Shown: one piece after another, positions 1-4,820 of the stretch
Position numbering within the stretch: the first letter of the stretch is position 1
How the letters are laid out: each line of letters begins with the position of its first letter
Origin: an uncultured Lachnospiraceae bacterium
GTDB taxonomy: Bacteria > Bacillota > Clostridia > Lachnospirales > Lachnospiraceae
Direction of reading: 5' to 3'
Assembly: GCA_947177105.1 (NCBI GenBank)
Contig: CAMWTF010000096.1
Coordinates: 1-8,031, forward strand
DNA length: 8,031 nucleotides
Made by a program: the position numbers and the translations under genes
Notes under the pieces: model-generated
Told to the model about the DNA's origin: nothing
Databases searched by the model: none
Seen by the model: the letters and a program-made list of their open reading frames with translations, nothing else

Positions 1-197
1 AGTTCCGCATGCTCCCTTCCACCGCTCATTCCCGGTGATGAATATCCGGCCGCTTTAGGCGTCCGGACATCCATCAGCGCGCTGTACGGGATCATGCTGT
101 TAAGTTCCGCATGCTCCCTTCCACCGCTCATTCCCGGTGATGAATATCCGGCCGCTTCAGGCGTCCGGACATCCATCAGCGCGCTGTACGGGATCAT
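1..197 (-). CDS. Possible partial ORF spanning the 102-bp repeats (unrecognised)
   Basis: On the minus strand one frame stays open from the murE end through both repeat copies and off the left edge. From the first ATG, at 197, it begins MIPYSALMDVRTP and then repeats itself every 34 residues. Three TGA and one TAA triplets per unit fall out of frame. The join between the two copies differs from the unique sequence before the first copy by 18 nt, which keeps the frame (a seven-residue stretch PKVQDQQ replaced by a single L). Against it: no Shine-Dalgarno sequence is placed for the ATG at 197, the frame runs open back into murE, the opposite strand is also open, and I do not recognise the peptide. 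It could be a downstream gene of the murE transcript or simply non-coding repeat DNA. Confidence 0.25.
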   Translation of the reverse strand, partial: MIPYSALMDVRTPEAAGYSSPGMSGGREHAELNSMIPYSALMDVRTPKAAGYSSPGMSGGREHAE

Positions 198-203
198 GCT
201 GTT
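1..203. repeat. Tandem direct repeat, two copies of a 102-bp unit
   Basis: Positions 1-101 and 103-203 match at every position but one (T at 56, C at 158), so the period is 102 bp, exactly 34 codons. The first copy may continue past the left edge, so the true copy number is unknown. A nine-base piece of the unit's beginning (GTTCCGCAT) recurs at 224-232, just beside the murE stop codon. That suggests the array grew from the sequence next to murE. The near identity indicates a recent duplication. The repeat has no spacer and no palindromic character, so it is not CRISPR-like. Confidence 0.97.
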
Positions 204-232
204 TTGTTGGTCTTGGACCTTCGGTTCCGCAT

Positions 233-1705
233 CTAATTCTGTGTCTGCTCCGCCAAAATTTCCCGGATCAGCGTCCTCTCGTCCATAGGATATTTTACCC
301 CCTTGATCTCCTGGTAATCCTCATGCCCCTTACCGGCCAGTATGATGATGTCACCCTCCTGCCCGTGGCCGATGGCATAACGGATGGCCTCCTTGCGGTC
401 AATAATCTCCACATAGGCCCCTTCGGTTCGGGTTATGCCGGTCTTGATATCATTGATAATATCCTGGGGTTCCTCGAACCGGGGATTGTCGGAGGTGATA
501 ATGGTCAGATCCGCCAGTCTGCCGCTGACCTCACCCATCTCATAGCGGCGCTGTCTGGAGCGGTTGCCGCCGCAGCCGAACAGACACACCAGCCGATTGG
601 GCGCATACTCCCGCAGGCTGGTCAGCAGGCTCTCCAGCGCCATGGCATTGTGGGCATAATCGATCAACAACGTAAAATGTTCCGAGACTTTTACCATCTC
701 TATACGGCCCTTGACACGCACCGCCAAAAGCGCCCTCTTGATATCGTCCTCCCGCACATTAAAATGCCTGCATATAGCGATGGCGGTCAGCGCATTGTAG
801 ACGCTGAAACGCCCCGGTGTAGGCACTTCCACGTCAAAATCCATCAGCCCTTCCACCCGGAAAGCCACACCCAGTTCTCCCGGTTTCCTGACCAGCCGCA
901 CATTCTCGGCCCGCAGGTCGTTGTTTTCCCCGATGCCGTACCGCTCCACCTGGCAGGTATGTCCTTTCAGCACCGCGTCCACATGAGAGTCGTCACCGTT
1001 GACAATGCCCACCCGGCACTGCCGAAACAACAGACTCTTGCAGTGCAGATATTCCTCGAAGCTGGCGTGCTCGTTGGGGCCTATATGATCCGTTTCCAGA
1101 TTGGTGAATATCCCCAGGTCAAACACAAAGCCCTGGGTGCGGTGGAGCATCAGTCCCTGGGAGGACACCTCCATGACCACCGCGTCCATGCCCGCCTCCA
1201 CCATTCTGGCAAAATATTCCTGCAACTCGTAGGATTCCGGCGTGGTATTGCCTGCGTGGATGCGCTCCCTGCCGATGATCACCTCAATGGTGCCCACCAG
1301 TCCCACCTTGTAACCCGCATTTTCCAGAATGGATTTCACCATGTAGGTGGTGGTGGTCTTTCCCTTGGTGCCGGTGACGCCGATAATCCGCATTTTCTCC
1401 GCCGGATAGCCAAAATATGCCGCAGAGATAAAGGCCATGGCATACCGGGTGTCAGGCACCTTGAGCACAGTCACATCCCTTCCGGCCACCTCAGGCACCT
1501 CCTTAGACACCACCAGCACCCTGGCCCCTTTCTCCACAACCTCCGCCGCAAAATCATGTCCGTCAAAATTGGCGCCCGCAATACAGATAAACAGGCAGCC
1601 CTCCGTTATTTTCCGGGAATCATACACCACCTGGCCCACTTCCAGGTCCATGCTGCCCTGTATACATTCGTAGTCCAACTTACACAACAAATCTGTCAGT
1701 TTCAT
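233..1705 (-). CDS. murE: UDP-N-acetylmuramoyl-tripeptide synthetase MurE (probably meso-DAP-adding)
   Basis: A cytoplasmic ATP-dependent Mur ligase that adds the third amino acid to UDP-MurNAc-L-Ala-D-Glu in peptidoglycan precursor synthesis. The product is 490 aa, normal for MurE. Visible motifs are the Mur ligase P-loop GVTGTKGKTTT (109-119), TTPES (154-158), the CKSLLF lysine that is carbamylated in the family (K223), YAHN (350-353), FGCGGNR (376-382), DNPR (406-409) and GKGHEDYQ (458-465). In studied MurE enzymes DNPR marks meso-diaminopimelate specificity, whereas lysine-adding enzymes differ there, so DAP is inferred. The ATG at 1705 was chosen because AAGGAG lies 7 nt upstream and MKLTDLL is the usual N-terminus. 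A longer in-frame start at 1828 would lie inside the recJ terminator. The gene has its own promoter, and no dcw cluster genes are visible nearby, so a second murE elsewhere is possible. Confidence 0.93.
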   Translation of the reverse strand: MKLTDLLCKLDYECIQGSMDLEVGQVVYDSRKITEGCLFICIAGANFDGHDFAAEVVEKGARVLVVSKEVPEVAGRDVTVLKVPDTRYAMAFISAAYFGYPAEKMRIIGVTGTKGKTTTTYMVKSILENAGYKVGLVGTIEVIIGRERIHAGNTTPESYELQEYFARMVEAGMDAVVMEVSSQGLMLHRTQGFVFDLGIFTNLETDHIGPNEHASFEEYLHCKSLLFRQCRVGIVNGDDSHVDAVLKGHTCQVERYGIGENNDLRAENVRLVRKPGELGVAFRVEGLMDFDVEVPTPGRFSVYNALTAIAICRHFNVREDDIKRALLAVRVKGRIEMVKVSEHFTLLIDYAHNAMALESLLTSLREYAPNRLVCLFGCGGNRSRQRRYEMGEVSGRLADLTIITSDNPRFEEPQDIINDIKTGITRTEGAYVEIIDRKEAIRYAIGHGQEGDIIILAGKGHEDYQEIKGVKYPMDERTLIREILAEQTQN

Positions 1706-1748
1706 GGCACATCTCCTTCTCTCCCCACCGGGAGTCTTTCTATCTATT

Positions 1749-1777
1749 ACTATAAATGACAGCAACCTATATGTAAA
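1749..1777 (-). promoter_or_regulatory. Predicted sigma-A promoter of murE
   Basis: On the minus strand TTTACA (1777-1772) and TATAGT (1754-1749) are separated by exactly 17 nt, each one base from consensus. Transcription would begin near 1742, giving a leader of about 37 nt before the murE ATG. It lies just downstream of the recJ terminator, so murE appears to be transcribed independently of recJ. Predicted from sequence only. Confidence 0.6.
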
Positions 1778-1810
1778 TGATTTTTTACCAAATTTTCCTC
1801 TGCGCTCCAT

Positions 1811-1865
1811 AGCAAAAAGAAATAGCAAAGGCTCCGGTATCGCTACCGAAGCCTCCGCTATTTCT
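1811..1865 (-). terminator. Strong intrinsic terminator downstream of recJ
   Basis: The arms 1818-1839 and 1844-1865 form a 22-bp stem with two mismatches and one G-T pair, closed by a four-base loop (1840-1843). On the minus strand the hairpin is followed by TTTTT (1818-1814). The direction of the T tract shows it ends minus-strand transcription coming from recJ, about 100 nt after the recJ stop codon and before the murE promoter. Confidence 0.88.
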
Positions 1866-1968
1866 TATGAGGGGGGGAGATAGTGAGTTCATCAACTATC
1901 TGATATATACTATACCCAGAAATTGTGTTCAAAATGTGTCTATTTCATTAGAAAAGAATAAAATGAAC

Positions 1969-3735
1969 CTAAACAAAATAGAAATTCTGGATGGTCAGCT
2001 GCAATTCTTCCCGGCCCCTGTAACGGTTGATCCCCAGCTGATACGCGATTCCCATCTCATAGCAGCCGCCCTCGTTAAAAAGCCGCCGGGCGCTGCCCGG
2101 ACCGTGCTTTTCCTCCAGGCGGCAGCAAAATTCCTCCAGATCCCCAAAAAACAAAAGTTCCTGACGCCTGCTGTCCGCCTCCACCGTAAAACGGGCAAAA
2201 TTCTGCTTGGCACCGATGCGTCTCCCCCTGATCAAGTACACTCCCTTCTGGGCAAAGAGAGGCTTGGGATTCCCTGTGCCATAGGGTTCCAGCTTTTCCA
2301 GTTCCTTGGCCAGTTCCATGCTGGCATAACTAAACGGCATGGGCACATCAATATGTACCAGGGGCGCAAAGTCCTCCCGGGTCAGGCCACAGCCTAAATT
2401 CAGCGCCTGTCGCAGAGGCTCCACATCCTCCTCCCGCATGGACAGCCCCGCCGCCATCTTATGACCGCCAAATTTGGTAAAATACTGTTTCACCCGGCTC
2501 ATGGCCTCATACATGTGATAAGCCTCAATGGACCGCCCGGAGCCTTTGACGCCCTCTTCCCCTTTGGTCAGCACAAAGACCGGGTGATGGTATCTCTCCT
2601 TGACTCTGCCAGCAATAATGCCCGCCAGGCTTTCATGGACTTCGGGCATATACAGCACTATCACGGGATCGGGATCCCCCCCCGCCGCCTCCAGCTGGCG
2701 CACCGCCTGCTCCACTCCCTGAAGCGTCATATTTTTCCGGCTGTCGTTCAGTTCCTTTAACTCTCTGGCGGCAGTCATGGCCGATACCTTATCCTGGCTC
2801 TCCAGTAGCTGAAGCGCCCGCCGGGCCGTATCCAGCCTCCCGGTGGCATTGAGACAGGGCCCCAGCACAAATCCCAGATGGTAGGCGGACACCGCCGCCG
2901 GATCCAGTCCGTTGACCTCCAGCAGAGCCTGCAGCCCAGGGTTTTCACAGACAGCAAAGCGTTTCAGCCCCTCCTGCACAAGAATCCTGTTCTCGTCCTT
3001 CAGTTCCATCACATCGCAAACCGTGGCCATGGCGGCAAAGGGCAGCAGCGCCTCCAGAAGCTTTTCAAGCCCTCCATATACCATTCTCTCCCCCAGGGCC
3101 TGCACCAGCTTATAGGCCACCACCGCCCCGCAGATTCCCGGCCAGGGATAGCCGCAGCCCTCCTGTTTGGGATCGATCACTGCCTCCGCCTGGGGCAGCT
3201 GCTGGATCTTCTGGCCTTTGTCTTCCACAAAAGGCACCTCATGGTGATCCGTCACCACCACCTGCATCCCCAGCTTTCTTGCCAGCGCAATCTGGGCCTG
3301 GGCCGCAATGCCGTTGTCACAGGTGACAATGAGGCCGATGCCGTCGCTGTGGGCCTCTTCGATCAGAGTGTCATTCAGTCCGTACCCGTCCCGGATCCGA
3401 TGGGGAATAGCGGTGTCCACCGTAGCCCCCATCTCCCGCAGGGATCTGGTCAGGATGTAGGAGGAGCATACGCCGGCCACGTCATAGTCCCCGATGACCC
3501 GGATTTTCATGCCCAGTCCCAGGTCCTTCTGAATCAGGGCAACAGCCTGTTCCATCCCTTTTAAAAGCCATGGGCTGTAACAGTCCGCCAGCGTCCCGCC
3601 CAAAAACTTCTCCACCTCCTCCAGCTCCGTGATATCCCGGTTGCGGATAATTCTGGCCAGCACCGGGCTGATGCCGAAACGCTTTGCCCATCCCTCAAAA
3701 TCCGCCTTTTTGGCGGCTACCATCCATTTTTCCAT
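1969..3735 (-). CDS. recJ: RecJ-type single-stranded-DNA 5'-3' exonuclease (DHH family), with a motif I substitution
   Basis: A DHH-family nuclease of 588 aa, a typical length, whose family role is degradation of single-stranded DNA from the 5' end in recombination and repair. Visible in order: motif I GDYDVAG (82-88), motif II VTCDNGIAA (137-145), the DHH signature VTDHHEVP (161-168), the fourth-motif aspartate in ATVCDVMEL (D241), then GPCLNATGRL (292-301). The DHHA1 domain has GSGRSIEAYHMYEA (398-411) and KFGGHKMAAG (421-430). A C-terminal RecJ OB-type domain follows (about 460-588, with LEPYGTGNPKPLF at 482-494). One oddity: residue 87 is Ala (GCC at 3475-3477) where the family has Asp (DYDxDG), probably a metal ligand. 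The ATG at 3735 has GGAG 5 nt upstream. The gene has its own promoter about 220 nt upstream and a terminator downstream. In many Firmicutes recJ directly follows secDF; here an AT-rich insert separates them. Confidence 0.92.
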   Translation of the reverse strand: MEKWMVAAKKADFEGWAKRFGISPVLARIIRNRDITELEEVEKFLGGTLADCYSPWLLKGMEQAVALIQKDLGLGMKIRVIGDYDVAGVCSSYILTRSLREMGATVDTAIPHRIRDGYGLNDTLIEEAHSDGIGLIVTCDNGIAAQAQIALARKLGMQVVVTDHHEVPFVEDKGQKIQQLPQAEAVIDPKQEGCGYPWPGICGAVVAYKLVQALGERMVYGGLEKLLEALLPFAAMATVCDVMELKDENRILVQEGLKRFAVCENPGLQALLEVNGLDPAAVSAYHLGFVLGPCLNATGRLDTARRALQLLESQDKVSAMTAARELKELNDSRKNMTLQGVEQAVRQLEAAGGDPDPVIVLYMPEVHESLAGIIAGRVKERYHHPVFVLTKGEEGVKGSGRSIEAYHMYEAMSRVKQYFTKFGGHKMAAGLSMREEDVEPLRQALNLGCGLTREDFAPLVHIDVPMPFSYASMELAKELEKLEPYGTGNPKPLFAQKGVYLIRGRRIGAKQNFARFTVEADSRRQELLFFGDLEEFCCRLEEKHGPGSARRLFNEGGCYEMGIAYQLGINRYRGREELQLTIQNFYFV

Positions 3736-3793
3736 CTTTTCTCCATTTCTTCATAGTTGACGCATGAATTGGAGCAAACGCAAAAAGCCTATG

Positions 3794-3910
3794 CTATTGC
3801 ACCATTTCGCAACGTATGGCGTAATAGTCTGCCTCTACATCTGCATGATTCAACAGCCAGTGAAACCACTGCATACCAAGCATAGAATTTCTTCGATTTA
3901 CCAATACCAT
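3794..3910 (-). CDS. Candidate small leader ORF upstream of recJ (38 aa, unrecognised)
   Basis: A short minus-strand reading frame begins MVLVNRRNSML and ends YYAIRCEMVQ at TAG. It lies entirely within the predicted recJ leader. GAGAGGGA touches the ATG at 3910, too close for ideal initiation. The in-frame TTG at 3904-3902 has the same sequence about 7 nt upstream, a better spacing. The C-terminal half is rich in Trp, His and acidic residues (QWFHWLLNHADVEADYYA), which looks more protein-like than random. It may be a leader peptide, the remnant of a gene, or chance. Confidence 0.22.
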   Translation of the reverse strand: MVLVNRRNSMLGMQWFHWLLNHADVEADYYAIRCEMVQ

Positions 3911-3955
3911 TCCCTCTCTGCATACAACTTCTCGCATCGTGTAACCATATTTTTA

Positions 3956-3983
3956 ATTATAGCAAGATTTACGAAATTAACAA
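3956..3983 (-). promoter_or_regulatory. Predicted extended -10 promoter for recJ
   Basis: On the minus strand TTGTTA (3983-3978) is followed after 16 nt by a perfect TATAAT (3961-3956), preceded by TGC, giving the extended -10 TGCTATAAT. Transcription would start near 3949 and give a leader of roughly 215 nt before the recJ ATG. No other minus-strand gene lies between, so recJ is the expected target. Confidence 0.6.
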
Positions 3984-4093
3984 CACTTTTCGTATTGTTA
4001 CGCAATAGAACACCCGTCCGATTAACAGAAAAACAGACGGGCACTTTTTCGTCAAACCTTTTTCGCAGCCTGCCTTCCTCAAAGGCGGGGAGA

Positions 4094-4122
4094 TGGACAA
4101 TGACACAAGAATCTGCTATACT
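4094..4122 (+). promoter_or_regulatory. Predicted promoter for the SUKH-like gene
   Basis: TGGACA (4094-4099) and TATACT (4117-4122) are separated by 17 nt, each one base from consensus, with TGC directly before the -10 box. Transcription would begin near 4129, about 50 nt before the ATG at 4180. It diverges from the recJ promoter with about 110 bp between the two -35 boxes. Confidence 0.6.
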
Positions 4123-4179
4123 TATCTTCACGACATTGCTGTGCATTACAAAAAATTTGTGAGAAAACGGAGGGAAAAA

Positions 4180-4650
4180 ATGATAGATACTTTTTTAGCT
4201 TGTATGAAAGAGAAGGGCTGGGTTATTGAATTATACGAAACAAAGAGAGATTATCTTCCAGAAGAAATCGTAAACAGATATAAGAATATACCAGCACCGT
4301 GGAGAGAATTTATAGGCACCGTCAAGGAAATGATGTGCCCTGATGAAACAGAATGGTTTTTATGTGTGGACGATTTTGATTGGCGGGTACACACAGCATG
4401 GCAGTGGAATGAATGGGAATTGATTAGTCTGAAAAGTGCTGATGGCGATGACGAATGGAAAAATAGAATTATAGACTTTTGGAATACTCATCTTCCTATT
4501 TTTCTATCTGTAAAAGATGGATACGCTTACTATGCTATCTCTATGAAAGATGGCTCTATAGTACGGGGCGCTGAACCTGAATTTGAGGAATGTGAATTGG
4601 TGGCAGTTTCATTTACTGACTTTTTAGAAAAACTAATGACCGGCAATTAG
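4180..4650 (+). CDS. SMI1/KNR4 (SUKH)-like protein
   Basis: A 156-aa soluble, acidic protein without signal peptide or membrane segments. The family assignment rests on the overall pattern. The N-terminal half has YLPEEIVNRYKNIPAPWREFI (25-45), resembling the 'lP.dy..fl' region of SMI1/KNR4 domains. The C-terminal half has LPIFLSVKDGYAYYAISMKD (105-124), then G-EPEFEE (130-137) and SFTDFLEKL (144-152), the usual order of SUKH blocks. Many bacterial SUKH proteins are immunity factors against polymorphic or contact-dependent toxins; no toxin is present here, so an orphan immunity role is only inferred. The ATG at 4180 has GGAGGG 5 nt upstream; an upstream in-frame ATG at 4093 would overlap the predicted promoter. 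It is the only clear plus-strand gene, convergent with secDF, divergent from recJ, and markedly AT-richer than both, which suggests acquisition by transfer. Confidence 0.75.
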   Translation: MIDTFLACMKEKGWVIELYETKRDYLPEEIVNRYKNIPAPWREFIGTVKEMMCPDETEWFLCVDDFDWRVHTAWQWNEWELISLKSADGDDEWKNRIIDFWNTHLPIFLSVKDGYAYYAISMKDGSIVRGAEPEFEECELVAVSFTDFLEKLMTGN

Positions 4651-4704
4651 TAATTAGAGAAAACGAACTTACCTAAACCCCAGCCGCCAACGGAAACGGC
4701 ATAT

Positions 4705-4740
4705 AAAAAGAACTGCTCTCTTAGGAAAGCAGTCCTTTTT
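4705..4740. terminator. Bidirectional intrinsic terminator between the SUKH-like gene and secDF
   Basis: The arms 4705-4717 (AAAAAGAACTGCT) and 4728-4740 (AGCAGTCCTTTTT) pair over 13 bp with one G-T pair, around a 10-nt loop. The A run on the left and T run on the right give a U tract in either direction. It would therefore end the plus-strand gene about 55 nt after its stop codon and the secDF transcript about 80 nt after its stop codon. Confidence 0.86.
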
Positions 4741-4820
4741 CTTACCTTAACATATCTACTTGTTACATGACATTCCTGACTTCCCGCAAAGAGTTTTCTC
4801 TCTCAACACTTGGAAACAAA

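Larger units (their letters stand above)
3736..4179. other. AT-rich intergenic region between divergent recJ and SUKH-like gene
   Basis: This 444-nt stretch holds two divergent promoters (minus at 3956-3983, plus at 4094-4122), a 38-codon candidate ORF in the recJ leader, and two stem-loops between the promoters. One pairs 4013-4018 with 4036-4041 and is followed by T5 at 4045-4049. The other pairs CCTGCCTT with AAGGCGGG near 4070-4090. A small inverted repeat, TATTG-5-CAATA (3993-4007), lies about 10 nt upstream of the recJ -35 box. Base composition is clearly more AT-rich than in recJ or secDF. I see no convincing full-length gene in it. Confidence 0.7.

Noticed and set aside
1..203. CRISPR array or transposon end
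   Set aside because: The repeat units are 102 bp, directly abutting with no spacers, and there are no terminal inverted repeats or transposase.
137..1759. 540-codon open frame on the plus strand
   Set aside because: It lies antisense to murE, which has all Mur ligase motifs; the translated product is His/Gln-rich without recognisable domains, typical of a shadow frame in GC-rich DNA.
1706..1828. Longer N-terminus for MurE from the ATG at 1828
   Set aside because: This start falls within the recJ terminator stem and upstream of the predicted murE promoter, whereas the ATG at 1705 has a well-placed AAGGAG and gives the normal family N-terminus.
3898..4146. 82-codon minus-strand ORF
   Set aside because: It spans the recJ promoter and the stem-loops, has no ribosome binding site and no recognisable domain; probably a chance frame.
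3764..4162. 132-codon plus-strand ORF
   Set aside because: It crosses both divergent promoters, has no placed ribosome binding site, and its composition is unlike a real protein of this genome.
4093..4179. N-terminal extension of the SUKH-like protein to the ATG at 4093
   Set aside because: It overlaps the predicted -35 and -10 boxes and lacks a ribosome binding site, whereas the ATG at 4180 follows GGAGGG.
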